64,000 nt of DNA from an uncultured Lactobacillaceae bacterium (GTDB taxonomy: Bacteria > Bacillota > Bacilli > Lactobacillales > Lactobacillaceae): positions 1-64,000 of the forward strand of contig CALYQJ010000004.1 in assembly GCA_945285405.1 (NCBI GenBank), given 5' to 3'. Each line of letters opens with the position of its first letter. Position 1 is the first letter of the stretch. The position numbers were made by a program, and so were the translations under genes. This document shows positions 30,649-40,407 of this stretch, piece by piece. The notes beneath the pieces are model-generated. The model was not told where the DNA came from and did not search any database. It worked only from the letters and a program-made list of their open reading frames with translations.

Positions 30649-31830
30649 ATGCAAAAAAAATCTTGGAAAAAATTTCTTTTACTTTATTTAGGGGGAGTAT
30701 TAATTTCTTTAAGTCAATTCAAAATTGTCCCCATTTTATCTCAAATTAATCATCACTTTAACCTTTCATTAACCGATTCCGCTTGGTTAATGTCAGCTTT
30801 TACGGTAGCTGCTGTATTCTTAGCCTTACCTGGTGGAGATATTGTAAGTAAAATTGGCCCCAAAAAACTAATTGTTATTTTAATGAGTTGTTTGATTTTA
30901 GGAAATTTTATAGGAGTATTGGCCCCAAATTATTTTTGGCTATTATTTTCACGTTTTATTGAAGGAATCCCATTTTCAATGATCATTATGGTTGGAATTG
31001 TATTTATTAATCAATGGTTTCCTGATGTAAATCATGGATTAGCTACAGGAATTTGGGGTACTTTTTCTGCAGCGGGATCTTTAATCGCAATGAATTTATT
31101 TGCACCTTTAACTAAAATTAGCGGCTTAAAATCCCCATGGATCTTCATTACGGTTTGTGCGGTAATTTTGTTAATTCTTTATCTAAAATTTTTCGAAAAA
31201 GATAATAATTCACAAAATTTAACAAAAAATACTTCAACTATTAAATTACTAAAACCGATTATAAAAACTCCTAAAATTTGGTTCTTAGCGATAGCTCAAG
31301 GGGCAATGGCCTTCGTCCTTTATGCTTTTATTAATTTATATCCCTTACTATTTACTAGCTTTTACCATTTAAAAGCTAGTAAAGCTAACTTTTTAGCAAG
31401 TTTATTTGGACTTTTTGGCGTACCTTTTGGTTTATTAGCTGGCTATTTAATGGATAAATATTCTAAACATGAAATTGATATTACTTTAATATCATTTGGT
31501 TTAATGACTTTATCCTGCATTCCTATGCTTTGGTTATCCGGAACGATTAGTTATGTTATTCAAGTTTTTTGTCTCTCTGCAACAATAATGATGTCATCTT
31601 CTTGTGTTATGATCCTAGCGCCTAAAGCTGCTCCCAATAATTCTTTAATTGGATATACTGTTTCTTTTGTTAATTTTCTTTATTATCTAGGAATAATAAC
31701 TGGAACTCCTCTAGTTACTAAAGCAATTGAAATTTCATGGACACATGCTGCATGGCTATTAAGTATTGTTTGTTTTCTCGGTGTAATTAGTATTATATTA
31801 TTTATGGTATTTAATCAACGAAAGGAGTAA
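30649..31830 (+). CDS. MFS transporter linked to kynureninase
   Basis: 393 residues, about 12 membrane segments. The loop after TM2 carries GGDIVSKIGPKKL, matching the MFS motif A pattern, and the N-terminal half has SRFIEGIPFS. GAGAGGAAAG lies upstream of the ATG. It ends 3 bp before the kynureninase start with a shared ribosome site (AAAGGAG), so the two are an operon. Context suggests transport of kynurenine, anthranilate or another aromatic amine, but the fold itself does not tell the substrate. Confidence 0.85.
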   Translation: MQKKSWKKFLLLYLGGVLISLSQFKIVPILSQINHHFNLSLTDSAWLMSAFTVAAVFLALPGGDIVSKIGPKKLIVILMSCLILGNFIGVLAPNYFWLLFSRFIEGIPFSMIIMVGIVFINQWFPDVNHGLATGIWGTFSAAGSLIAMNLFAPLTKISGLKSPWIFITVCAVILLILYLKFFEKDNNSQNLTKNTSTIKLLKPIIKTPKIWFLAIAQGAMAFVLYAFINLYPLLFTSFYHLKASKANFLASLFGLFGVPFGLLAGYLMDKYSKHEIDITLISFGLMTLSCIPMLWLSGTISYVIQVFCLSATIMMSSSCVMILAPKAAPNNSLIGYTVSFVNFLYYLGIITGTPLVTKAIEISWTHAAWLLSIVCFLGVISIILFMVFNQRKE

Positions 31831-31833
31831 ATA

Positions 31834-33105
31834 ATGAACTATCAATTTACAAATGATTTGGCGCAAGCCAAAAAATTAGATGAAGAGGATCCTTTAGCTA
31901 AAATAAGGGACCATTTCTATATTAAACCAGGTCAAATTTATATGGATGGTAACTCTTTAGGACTCGCATCAAAAGAAGCTGTTGCTAGTTTACAAGAGAT
32001 GACAAAAGTTTGGCAAGATAAAGCAATTGGAATGTGGGATGAATATTTCCACTATGGCCAAAAGTTAGGTGATGAATGTGGAAAACTAATTAATGCACAA
32101 AAGAATGAAGTTTTAATTACTGGTAGCACCACTTCAAATGTACATCAATGTGTCAGTACCTTATATCAACCCACAAACGATCGTTATAAAATCTTAGTTG
32201 ATGATTTAAATTTTCCTACTGATCGATACGCCATTGACAGTGAAGTCCGATTAAAGGGATATGATCCAGATGATGCTGTAAAAGTAGTCAAAAGTCCCGA
32301 TGGCAAATACATTGATGAGGACGCAGTAATTAATGCAATGACCCCAGATGTCACATTAATTCTTTTACCTACAGTTCTTTATCGTAGTGCTCAAGTTTTG
32401 GATATGGAACGCTTAACCAAAGCAGCGCATGAACGTAATATTATTATTGGTTGGGACTTATGTCATGCCATTGGAGCCATTAAAATGGACTTCCAAAAAA
32501 TTCAACCTGATTTTGCCATTTGGTGTACTTACAAATATCTTAACGGCGGTCCTGGTTCAGTTGCTGGCATGTATTTGAATTCTAAATACTTTGATAGAAC
32601 TCCTGGATTAGCTGGTTGGTGGGGTAATCGCGATGATACGCAATTTCAATTAAAAAACCACTTTGAACATCAAAAAGATGTTTCTGGTTGGCAAATTGGT
32701 ACCCCAACAATGCTTGGAATGGCTCCATTAGAAGGGAGTCTGAAATTAATTAATGAAGTGGGAATTGATCAAATTAGAGCGAAGTCTTTAAAAATTACCG
32801 CTTACTTAATGTATTTAATTGACGAAAAATTAGCAATTTATGGCTGCAAAATTGGTAATCCTAGAGAAGACTTCAAACGAGGCGGGCACGTTTGTTTAGA
32901 GCATCCAAATGGTTATCAAATTTCATTAGCTTTAAAAGATTATCACGTTATTCCTGATTTTAGAGAACCTGATGTAATTCGTTTAGCACCAATAGCTTTA
33001 TATACTTCTTATCAAGAAGTTTATCAATTAGTTGAAATTTTAGAAAATATTTTAAAAAATAAAATTTATGAAAAATATAGCAATAAACGCGGATTAGTTG
33101 TTTAA
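31834..33105 (+). CDS. kynU: kynureninase
   Basis: PLP enzyme cleaving L-kynurenine (or 3-hydroxykynurenine) to anthranilate (or 3-hydroxyanthranilate) and L-alanine. 423 residues, near the 416 of the Pseudomonas enzyme. Visible motifs: YMDGNSLGL near residue 36-44; the PLP-binding aspartate in GWDLCHA (Asp208); the Schiff-base lysine Lys234 in WCTYKYLNGGPGS; GWQIGTP. No other tryptophan-degradation gene (dioxygenase or formamidase) is in the window, so kynurenine would come from outside, for example from a host animal. Ends at the terminator at 33122. Confidence 0.92.
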   Translation: MNYQFTNDLAQAKKLDEEDPLAKIRDHFYIKPGQIYMDGNSLGLASKEAVASLQEMTKVWQDKAIGMWDEYFHYGQKLGDECGKLINAQKNEVLITGSTTSNVHQCVSTLYQPTNDRYKILVDDLNFPTDRYAIDSEVRLKGYDPDDAVKVVKSPDGKYIDEDAVINAMTPDVTLILLPTVLYRSAQVLDMERLTKAAHERNIIIGWDLCHAIGAIKMDFQKIQPDFAIWCTYKYLNGGPGSVAGMYLNSKYFDRTPGLAGWWGNRDDTQFQLKNHFEHQKDVSGWQIGTPTMLGMAPLEGSLKLINEVGIDQIRAKSLKITAYLMYLIDEKLAIYGCKIGNPREDFKRGGHVCLEHPNGYQISLALKDYHVIPDFREPDVIRLAPIALYTSYQEVYQLVEILENILKNKIYEKYSNKRGLVV

Positions 33106-33121
33106 AACTTAAATATCAAAT

Positions 33122-33160
33122 AAAAATTGCGGATTAGATATTCTAATCCGCAATTTTTTA
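33122..33160. terminator. bidirectional terminator
   Basis: AAAAATTGCGGATTAGA / TCTAATCCGCAATTTTTT, a stem of about 17 bp between kynU and the convergent HAD gene; it includes the HAD stop codon. Confidence 0.9.
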
Positions 33161-33979
33161 ACTTAAAATAAATTTTTCAATAGCTTCATTTACCGCATCA
33201 TGTTTATAATCTGCTTGTGTTATATATGTAGCAGCATGCTTAACATCAGGAGTTGCATTTTGAACCGCTATACCTAAACCAGCTACTTTAATCATTGATA
33301 AATCATTAGTATTATCGCCAATTGCCACAATCTCTTTCGGTTTAATTTTTAATATTTTTGCTAGTTCTAAAAGCCCTTTTCCTTTATTAACCCCAACTTC
33401 ATTAAATTCTAAATAACGATTAGAAGAAAACGTGGCCGTAGTTTCATTAAGTAAATTTTGAGGAATATACTGATAAATTTGTTTTAACTTAGAACGATTT
33501 AAATCTTTATACAGCATTTTAACTAAAGGCTGATCACGTAAAAAATTAATTTGTGGTTGCTCAAAAATTTGATAGCTAGCACCACCACGGTCTAAATAAT
33601 CAATTTCATCTGCATCTGGTCTAAAAACAAAAACCTGATCCATGGTATAAATGTGCATCGGCACTTGAAATTTAAGGCCAATTTGAAACAATTGCTCAAT
33701 TTTATCAAAACTTAAAAGGGTTTTTTGAATAATTTTTTCATGATAATTTTCGATAATAATGCTACCATTATATGAAATAACATATTGATTTGGTTGCTCC
33801 CAAGTACCAATTTGGTTTAAAGTACGTTTAACTGAACGATACCCTCTTCCTGTTGCAGGAACAAATTTAATACCAAGTTTTCGAATTTTAGCAATAGTTT
33901 TTTGTGTCTTTTCTCCGATATTTTTATGATCATTTAAAAGAGTTTCATCTAAATCACAAGCAATTAATTTATATTTCAT
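33158..33979 (-). CDS. Cof-type HAD-IIB phosphatase
   Basis: 273-residue cytoplasmic HAD hydrolase. The nucleophile motif is ACDLDETLL (residues 8-16), motif II TGR at about 43, motif IV GDNTNDLSMIKVAGLGIAVQNA near the C-terminus, with a type IIB cap between. Family members dephosphorylate sugar phosphates, flavin nucleotides or pyridoxal phosphate; the substrate is not predictable here. Monocistronic. Confidence 0.9.
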   Translation of the reverse strand: MKYKLIACDLDETLLNDHKNIGEKTQKTIAKIRKLGIKFVPATGRGYRSVKRTLNQIGTWEQPNQYVISYNGSIIIENYHEKIIQKTLLSFDKIEQLFQIGLKFQVPMHIYTMDQVFVFRPDADEIDYLDRGGASYQIFEQPQINFLRDQPLVKMLYKDLNRSKLKQIYQYIPQNLLNETTATFSSNRYLEFNEVGVNKGKGLLELAKILKIKPKEIVAIGDNTNDLSMIKVAGLGIAVQNATPDVKHAATYITQADYKHDAVNEAIEKFILS

Positions 33980-34084
33980 CCTCTAAATTCCTTCGTTCAT
34001 GCTCAAATAATAAATATAACTTTTTTTAATCCTTCTTTAATCCTAACATATTTATCTAAATAACAATTCTGTAATTTATAAAAA

Positions 34085-34117
34085 TAAAAAAGCTTAATAA
34101 TCTTTAAGCTTCTTCAG
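34085..34117 (-). terminator. second terminator downstream of the amino-acid permease
   Basis: GAAGCTTAAAG / AAGCTT stem followed by TTTTTTATTTT on the minus strand. Confidence 0.5.
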
Positions 34118-34154
34118 AGATTTTAGAAAAGATTTAATATAACCTAATTGCCAT

Positions 34155-34190
34155 AAAAAAGCTGGTATCTAAAATACCAGTTTTTTTCTT
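34155..34190. terminator. terminator of the amino-acid permease gene
   Basis: CTGGTAT / ATACCAG hairpin flanked by A-run and T-run. Confidence 0.75.
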
Positions 34191-34233
34191 AATTTACATT
34201 AGTAAAAAATTAATCATACTGTTACAAAATTAT

Positions 34234-35613
34234 TTAATTTTCAGAATGAGTTCTCTGACGATGACGCAAAGCATAAACTATCACCAGAACTATTTCAAAA
34301 CTTAAGCCAATAATAATAGAAATGCGAGTTTCTGGATTAATAAACATAAATATTAATACTAAAATTAACAGACTAAGCGCTAAATAGTTAGTTATGGGTG
34401 CTCCCGGCATTTTAAATGGATGCGTGTTTAACTTATCCCTGTTTCTTTTTCGAAAAATCAAATGACTTATCAAAATAACAAACCATGGCATCATTCCAGG
34501 TAAAATACTTGAACTATAAAATAAAGTAAAAATATCGCCGGCAGAATCAGAAATTAAAGGCAAAAAATAATCAATCACTACTCCAATAAAAATTCCACAG
34601 CAAATTGCAATTACTGACCAGTATGGGGTCCTTTCTCGAGAAACCTTAGCAAATACTGGTGAAACTTCACCTTTTTGACCCAAAGTGTATAGCATTCGGC
34701 TAGAACTAAAAATACCTGAATTACAGCCAGTTAATGCTGCAGTTAAAACTACAAAATTAATAATACTTGCAGCAAAAGGAATACCCACTTTCGCAAAGGT
34801 ATTAACAAACGGTGATCCTAAATTACCTAGCTGATTCCACGGATAAAGAGCCACGATTATTATTATTGCTCCTTCATATAATGCCAATATTTTAAAAAGA
34901 ATCGATTTGGTTGATTTAATGGTATTTTTACGAACATTTTTGGCTTCTCCTACAGTAATGCCTAAAATCTCAATCCCTTGATATGAACCCATAACTAATG
35001 ACAGAGAAAATAGAAATCCTTGCCAACCACCAGTAAGAAATCCTCCGTTTTTCCATAAATTATCGAAGCCCAATGGTTTACCATGATTTCCCAAACCTAG
35101 GAAAATAACAAAAGCTCCTAAAATAATCATCATAATAATTGTAATTATTTTAATTAAAGAAAAACCTGACTCAATTTCCCCAAAAAACTTAACAGAAGCT
35201 AAATTTGCTAAACATAAGATAACGACAACTACAACTCCTGCAATCCAAGTCGGAAAATGAGGCCACCAAAATTTTAAATATTGTCCCACAGCAATAACTT
35301 CACTAATACCCACCAAAACCCATTGTATTATATTACTCCAAGCAGTTAAATATCCTCCCAATGGATGAATATATTCAGTGGCTAAATCAGCAAAAGAACC
35401 AGTAGTTGGTTCCAAGTAAAGCATTTCAGCTAAAGCTCGCATTATTAAATAAAGAACAAGCCAAGCAACCAAGTAAGCAACTATAATCCCCGGACCAGTA
35501 AACTTAATGGCTGCATTGGACCCCATAAAAAGCCCTACTCCAATAGTTCCACCCAAAGCAATCATCTGCATTTGCTGTGAAGACAACGAATGACTTAATT
35601 TTTTTTTTTTCAT
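34234..35613 (-). CDS. amino-acid permease, APC/AAT family
   Basis: 459 residues with 12 membrane segments. The first helix has MIALGGTIGVGLFMGSNAAIKFTGPG, the substrate-backbone binding signature of AAT-family transporters such as CycA, GabP and LysP, and ALAEMLYLEPTTGSFADLA follows. Imports an amino acid by proton symport; specificity (serine/alanine/glycine, aromatic, GABA or basic) is not clear. AAAGGAG lies 8 nt before the ATG. Monocistronic, with two terminators downstream. Confidence 0.88.
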   Translation of the reverse strand: MKKKKLSHSLSSQQMQMIALGGTIGVGLFMGSNAAIKFTGPGIIVAYLVAWLVLYLIMRALAEMLYLEPTTGSFADLATEYIHPLGGYLTAWSNIIQWVLVGISEVIAVGQYLKFWWPHFPTWIAGVVVVVILCLANLASVKFFGEIESGFSLIKIITIIMMIILGAFVIFLGLGNHGKPLGFDNLWKNGGFLTGGWQGFLFSLSLVMGSYQGIEILGITVGEAKNVRKNTIKSTKSILFKILALYEGAIIIIVALYPWNQLGNLGSPFVNTFAKVGIPFAASIINFVVLTAALTGCNSGIFSSSRMLYTLGQKGEVSPVFAKVSRERTPYWSVIAICCGIFIGVVIDYFLPLISDSAGDIFTLFYSSSILPGMMPWFVILISHLIFRKRNRDKLNTHPFKMPGAPITNYLALSLLILVLIFMFINPETRISIIIGLSFEIVLVIVYALRHRQRTHSEN

Positions 35614-35704
35614 AAAATCTCCTTTACATATTTCTAATACAATTGTAAAGGTTTTTGTTAAAAAATAAAAATTTATCTTTTTATATACCCTTTATTAATA
35701 GTAA

Positions 35705-35756
35705 AAAATAGCTTTGTAAAAAAATTACAAAACTATTATTACAAAGCTATTTTTTA
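35705..35756 (-). terminator. terminator of the metal-resistance operon
   Basis: AAAATAGCTTTGTAA / TTACAAAGCTATTTT, a 15-bp stem that includes the repressor stop codon; T-run on both sides. Confidence 0.7.
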
Positions 35757-36094
35757 AAAGGGTTATTTTGCTTCTCGTTTTTTTCTTCAATATGTGCTTT
35801 TGTCAATTGGTAGATTTGCAACACATGATCATCAATTAAGCTATAAAAAACTTGTTTATCAACTCGCTTACCAGTTACTAATCTTTCCTGTTTTAAAAAG
35901 CGCAATTGATGTGAAACATTAGAAGCAGACAAATTCAGAGTTTGAGCAATGTCTGATACAGTAATCGAACCTTGTGCAACCGTTAAAAGTATTTTCATTC
36001 GAGTAGGATCACTCATCGTTTTAAAAATATCAATAATCGGTTGCAATTCTTCCTTCGAGGGTAAGTCAATTTTTCTAGTACCTTGATCGCCCAT
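35747..36094 (-). CDS. ArsR/SmtB-family metal-sensing repressor (Zn/Cd type)
   Basis: 115-residue winged-helix repressor. The DNA-reading helix is in VSDIAQTLNLSASNVSHQLRFLKQERLV. The last helix reads DDHVLQIYQLTKAHIEE, giving Asp-x-His, then His 11 residues on and Glu 3 later: the D-H-H-E alpha-5 zinc site of SmtB/CzrA proteins. No N-terminal cysteine site as in CadC is present. It follows the efflux ATPase after 36 bp; an inverted repeat operator lies upstream of the ATPase, so the operon is autorepressed and induced by zinc or a similar metal. Confidence 0.9.
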   Translation of the reverse strand: MGDQGTRKIDLPSKEELQPIIDIFKTMSDPTRMKILLTVAQGSITVSDIAQTLNLSASNVSHQLRFLKQERLVTGKRVDKQVFYSLIDDHVLQIYQLTKAHIEEKNEKQNNPFKK

Positions 36095-36130
36095 CTAATA
36101 AATTTTAAACCTCTATTTCTAACTACTATT

Positions 36131-37999
36131 TTACTTGCAGCGGAAGAACAATAAACGCAAACCATTAAAAGTAACAATTAAAGTACTTCCCTCATGGAGA
36201 GCAACAGCCCACCCAATGTTAGTAATTTGTAAACCATTAAGTACTAATAATAATAACACAACTACTAAAGCAAAAATAATATTTTCTAAGACAATCAAGT
36301 TCATTCTTTGAGACAAGCGATGGGCATAAGCTAGACGAGAAAGGTCATTTTGGACTAAAACAACATCGGCAACATCAATTGCCACGTCAGTTCCAGAACC
36401 CATTGCTACTCCAATATTAGCATCAACTAAAGCTGGAGCATCATTAACTCCATCTCCAACCATTGCAACTTCACAATTTTCTTTTTTAAGTTTTTCTATT
36501 ACTTGAACTTTTTGATCTGGTAAAACATTAGTGACAACTTGATTAATCGCTAAACTTTGTCCCACTGCCTCACCTGTAATTAAAGCATCGCCGGTAATCA
36601 TTACAGTTTTAATATGACGTTGATTAAAATATTCAATAGCTTTTTTGGTTGCAGGTTTAGGTTGATCTAATAATCCAATAATTCCTACAACATCTTGATC
36701 CTGAGTAATATAAATTACCGTTTTGCCTTGACTTTGCCACTCTTTTCTTCTCTGTTCAAAGGTAATTGCAACATCAGAAAAGATTTCTGGTTTACCAACT
36801 AAATAATCATGTCCTAAAAAATGAGTACTAAGACCTTTCCCGATAGTATTTTCACATTTTAAGTTAGTAAGTTTCTTTTCCGGAGTAAATGCGGCAACAA
36901 TGGCTTGCGCTAGAGGATGATTACTTTGTTTCTCTAAAGCAACTAAAACATTGATCAAATTTTTTTGATCAACTTGACTATTAAAGTAATAATTTGTAAC
37001 TGTAGGAACACCTTGGGTTAAGGTTCCCGTTTTATCAAAAGCAATGGTTTTTAACTGTGATAAATTGGCTAAGTAAGCCCCTCCCTTGAATAAGACACCA
37101 TTACGTGCCAAATTAGAAATGCTTGATAAAGTTGCAGGAACCGCACTAGCTGCTAATGCACAAGGAGAAGCTCCTACTAAAAAATTAATCATTCGATAAA
37201 AGCTTTCATTCCATGTCCAGTGAAGTAAATAAGGACCTGCCAATAAAACAAATGGTAATAATAATAAAATCGTTGTTACATAAATTGGCTCCATTTTTTG
37301 TATTTTTGTCGCTACTTTAGTTGGAGAATCTTGGGCAGTTTTTACCATAGAAATAATTTTTGCAAATACCGTATCTGAACTGTTTTTAGTTACTTTCATT
37401 TCAAAGGTTGAATTACCATTAATCGTACCACCATAAACTTCATCACCTAAAGTCTTTTCCTTAGGTATACTTTCACCATTAATAGAAGCTTCATTAATAC
37501 TTGCAGTACCTTTTATGATTAACCCATCCGTGGGAATTTGAGCTCCATTTAAAACTTGTAATCGATCACCAATTATTAAATCTTCAACTTTTATTATTTC
37601 AATTTCACCATCAAGTTTAAATCGCCGAGCATCATGTGGTGCCATTTTTAATAAAGAAGTGATTTCTTTGCGACTCTTATCTTCTGCATATTCTTCTAAG
37701 AAATGGGCCCCTGCAAAAATCAAAATTAAAAGTGCGGCTTCTTGAAAACTACCAATAATCATCGAACCCAAAGCGGCCAGTAACATTAGAATATGAATAT
37801 TAGGAATAAATTTATGTTGATTTATTGACTGACTAACTGTATCACTAACTCCTTCCCAAATTACATGATATCCTGCCAATAAAATCGTTAAAGTATATCC
37901 TAAATTTCGCACAAGCAACATATTTTCCGGCAATAACATTGCTATGATAAAAGCGACTAAGCCTCCTAGATAAAACCAAACTGCTTTTGTAAATTTCAT
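36131..37999 (-). CDS. P1B-type Zn/Cd/Co ATPase
   Basis: 622-residue heavy-metal pump. Actuator ING-ES (INGES at 173-177), metal-selective SPC at 278-280 in TM6 (SPCAL), phosphorylation site Asp322 in FDKTGTLTQG, HP motif in NHPLAQAI, hinge MVGDGVNDAPAL. The final helix holds HEGSTLIVTFNGLRLL as in ZosA/CadA pumps. No N-terminal metal-binding domain or Cys/His-rich extension, and length is close to B. subtilis ZosA. First gene of an operon with the SmtB-type repressor, which supports zinc/cadmium export. AAAGGAG lies about 11 nt before the ATG. Confidence 0.92.
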   Translation of the reverse strand: MKFTKAVWFYLGGLVAFIIAMLLPENMLLVRNLGYTLTILLAGYHVIWEGVSDTVSQSINQHKFIPNIHILMLLAALGSMIIGSFQEAALLILIFAGAHFLEEYAEDKSRKEITSLLKMAPHDARRFKLDGEIEIIKVEDLIIGDRLQVLNGAQIPTDGLIIKGTASINEASINGESIPKEKTLGDEVYGGTINGNSTFEMKVTKNSSDTVFAKIISMVKTAQDSPTKVATKIQKMEPIYVTTILLLLPFVLLAGPYLLHWTWNESFYRMINFLVGASPCALAASAVPATLSSISNLARNGVLFKGGAYLANLSQLKTIAFDKTGTLTQGVPTVTNYYFNSQVDQKNLINVLVALEKQSNHPLAQAIVAAFTPEKKLTNLKCENTIGKGLSTHFLGHDYLVGKPEIFSDVAITFEQRRKEWQSQGKTVIYITQDQDVVGIIGLLDQPKPATKKAIEYFNQRHIKTVMITGDALITGEAVGQSLAINQVVTNVLPDQKVQVIEKLKKENCEVAMVGDGVNDAPALVDANIGVAMGSGTDVAIDVADVVLVQNDLSRLAYAHRLSQRMNLIVLENIIFALVVVLLLLVLNGLQITNIGWAVALHEGSTLIVTFNGLRLLFFRCK

Positions 38000-38034
38000 G
38001 GCTCGGCGACTCCTTTAAAATTTATATCTGATCA

Positions 38035-38062
38035 TTTGAACATCTGTTCAATTGTTCAATTA
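38035..38062 (-). promoter_or_regulatory. operator for the ArsR/SmtB-type repressor
   Basis: A perfect 7-2-7 palindrome TTGAACA-TC-TGTTCAA (38036-38051) followed by a partial repeat TTGTTCAAT, about 40-60 bp upstream of the ATPase. The layout matches operators of CzrA/SmtB regulators (TGAACA/TGTTCA arms). It also resembles a LexA box, but metal control is favoured by context. Confidence 0.6.
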
Positions 38063-38130
38063 AATATAAATAATTTGAAAACTTATGTCAAGTTATTTTT
38101 TATAAAAAGTCTCCTAAAACCTAAATAAAT

Positions 38131-38760
38131 CTATTTAATATCTTCTAAACCATCACGCTCAATAACTGCATTCAAAGCCGCTGTTAAACCAGCAACCATA
38201 TCAATTAGAGATATGGCAGGGATATGAGAACGATTAACTATTTGTTGAGGCAAAAAAGGAACATGGATGAAACCAGCTTTTAAATTAGGAAAATTCTTTT
38301 CTCGAAGATACTGAACATGATAAAAAAGTGAATTACAAACGTAAGTTCCAGCTGAATTAGAAATTTCACTTGGAATTCCAACTTGACGAATCGCTTTCAC
38401 CATTGCTTTTATCGGTAACTGAGTAAAGTATGCAGTTTTGCCATCAGGATGAATCGGCTGGTTAATAAATTGCTCCCCTGCATTGTCTTTAACCTTACTA
38501 TCAGCCAAATTTATTGCTACACGTTCAGGAGTAATTGCAAAACGTCCACCAGCTTGCCCAACATTAATTACATAATCAGGTTGATTTTCAATAATAGCTT
38601 TCTTAATTAGATCTTGAGATTTTTTAAATTCAGTAGGTATTTCTAACTTAATTAATTTGGCCCCTTGTATCTGATCCGGCAGCATTTTTACCACCTCAAT
38701 TGCCGGATTTATTTTTTCGTGGTTAAATGGATTAAAACCAGTAATTAAAAATTTCATCAT
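38131..38760 (-). CDS. pcp: pyroglutamyl-peptidase I (pyrrolidone-carboxylate peptidase)
   Basis: Cytoplasmic cysteine peptidase removing N-terminal pyroglutamate from peptides. 209 residues; N-terminus [11 protein letters not shown] is typical, the catalytic glutamate lies in [10 protein letters not shown], the nucleophile cysteine in [15 protein letters not shown], and the histidine in [10 protein letters not shown]. Two adjacent ATG codons are possible starts; GAGGGG precedes both. Monocistronic. Confidence 0.95.
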   Translation of the reverse strand: MMKFLITGFNPFNHEKINPAIEVVKMLPDQIQGAKLIKLEIPTEFKKSQDLIKKAIIENQPDYVINVGQAGGRFAITPERVAINLADSKVKDNAGEQFINQPIHPDGKTAYFTQLPIKAMVKAIRQVGIPSEISNSAGTYVCNSLFYHVQYLREKNFPNLKAGFIHVPFLPQQIVNRSHIPAISLIDMVAGLTAALNAVIERDGLEDIK

Positions 38761-38961
38761 TATCTTCCCCTCTTTTTTTATTAGTATGATCTAACTAATG
38801 AAACCAAACAAGGTTTTTATTTAAACAAAAATAAACAGTTAATAATAATAATCAATTAAGTTCTCAATCCTTAATTAAGATTTAAATTTAATCAATGATA
38901 AGAACTAAGAATTATTATTGGATTAAATAAAACTAAAATCTATGTTAAAAATATTCAAACA

Positions 38962-39000
38962 AAAAAACTGATGAAAAACTAAGTTTAATTTCCCATCAGT
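38962..39000 (-). terminator. sigma-54 gene terminator
   Basis: ACTGATG...CATCAGT stem extended by GGAAA/TTTTT pairs, followed by TTTTTTT on the minus strand. Confidence 0.7.
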
Positions 39001-39023
39001 CTTCTTTATATATATATCTTTAA

Positions 39024-40304
39024 TTAAATTTTGCGTTTACTAGATGACATAATTCCAAGCTCCTCACGATACTTACTCACAGTTCGTCGAGCAATTTTAA
39101 TTCCTTTTTTTGACAATAATTCAGCTATTTTTTGATCACTTAATGGATGCTGAATATTTTCTTGTTCAATTAAATCGCTAATTCTTCTTTTTACTTGATC
39201 AACCGACTGATTTGCATTACCATTACTTCGCTTAGTAAAGAAAAATTTGAGTTCAAATATTCCAGTATCAGTTTGTAAATATTTACCGTTAATTGTACGA
39301 CTAACAGTTGAAATACTAATCCCAAGTTTTTGGGCTACATCTCTCAATAATAAAGGACGTAATTCTTGAGTTTCCCCTAAAAGAAATGATGATTGAGCCT
39401 GAACAATACACCGACCAATCATTGCAATTGTTTGAATACGATGATCTAAATTTGTTTTAAGCGCTTGGTATTCTTGATATTTATTTTTAATATAAGCCTT
39501 AACTTCAAGATCAGTATTCTTTTTTAATTCATCATAAGTTTCTTCAGCAAACACCAAATTAGGATAGCCATATTTTGTGACTTCCAATGATAAATGCCCA
39601 TGATTATTTTTAACAATTAATTCAGGAATTATATAGTTACTTTTACCATAATTGCTAACATATGGATAAGGAGATAAAGTTTGAATTAATTTAAAAGCTG
39701 TATCTATTTCAGTTCTTGATTTTTGAAGTTTTTGTGCGATTTTTAACCAACTATGATTTAATAACTCATCATAACAGTATTCCAACATCTGCAACGCTAA
39801 AGTAGAGTTTTTTGTTGCTTTTTTAAATTCTAACTGTAACATTAAACATTCATGTAGCGATTGTGCTCCTACTCCTGGAGGATCTAAATTATACAGTAGC
39901 TCTTTAGCATCCATTAATTGTACACGATTGATCTCTAAATCTTTTAATAATTCTTGATCAGATAACAATAAATAACCATGTTCATCTAAGCAATCAATTA
40001 ATTTAATGACCACATCTTTTAACGGAGTTTGTCGCATTGTCAGATGAACTTGCTCCAAAAGATAATCATAGATTGTCTGTCGATCAATTGATCTATTCTC
40101 TAATGTTGTTGATATTTCTACTTCTTGTTTAGAAATTGTTGGATTTACATCAAATAAGGGATTTGCCATACTTAAATCTTGAACATAATCAGTCAAATCC
40201 AATAAATTAGTCTGCAAGACCAAAATTGCTTGCTTCATACTTTGAGTTAAAGCCAAGCGTTGTAATTGTTTTTGATTAATTTGATAACTTTGTTTTTGCT
40301 TCAT
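39024..40304 (-). CDS. rpoN: RNA polymerase sigma-54 factor
   Basis: 426 residues with the three sigma-54 regions: a Gln/Leu-rich activator-interaction region (residues 1-50: QKQLQRLALTQSMKQAILVLQ), the core-binding region (about 70-250: DPPGVGAQSLHECL), and the DNA-binding region ending in the RpoN box ARRTVSKYREELG close to the C-terminus, with an HTH-like VAQKLGISISTVSRTINGK before it. In lactobacilli this factor usually serves mannose/levan-type PTS operons with LevR-like activators. No activator or such an operon lies in the window apart from the lone EIIA-Man at 9673. Monocistronic. Confidence 0.95.
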   Translation of the reverse strand: MKQKQSYQINQKQLQRLALTQSMKQAILVLQTNLLDLTDYVQDLSMANPLFDVNPTISKQEVEISTTLENRSIDRQTIYDYLLEQVHLTMRQTPLKDVVIKLIDCLDEHGYLLLSDQELLKDLEINRVQLMDAKELLYNLDPPGVGAQSLHECLMLQLEFKKATKNSTLALQMLEYCYDELLNHSWLKIAQKLQKSRTEIDTAFKLIQTLSPYPYVSNYGKSNYIIPELIVKNNHGHLSLEVTKYGYPNLVFAEETYDELKKNTDLEVKAYIKNKYQEYQALKTNLDHRIQTIAMIGRCIVQAQSSFLLGETQELRPLLLRDVAQKLGISISTVSRTINGKYLQTDTGIFELKFFFTKRSNGNANQSVDQVKRRISDLIEQENIQHPLSDQKIAELLSKKGIKIARRTVSKYREELGIMSSSKRKI

Positions 40305-40407
40305 AAGCTAACCTTAATCTTTCAGTTTCAATTTTATATTAATTTATATAGCTTGTAAATGCTTTCTTAATTAGTATTGACTCTACTTCTATAAATGATT
40401 CATTAAC

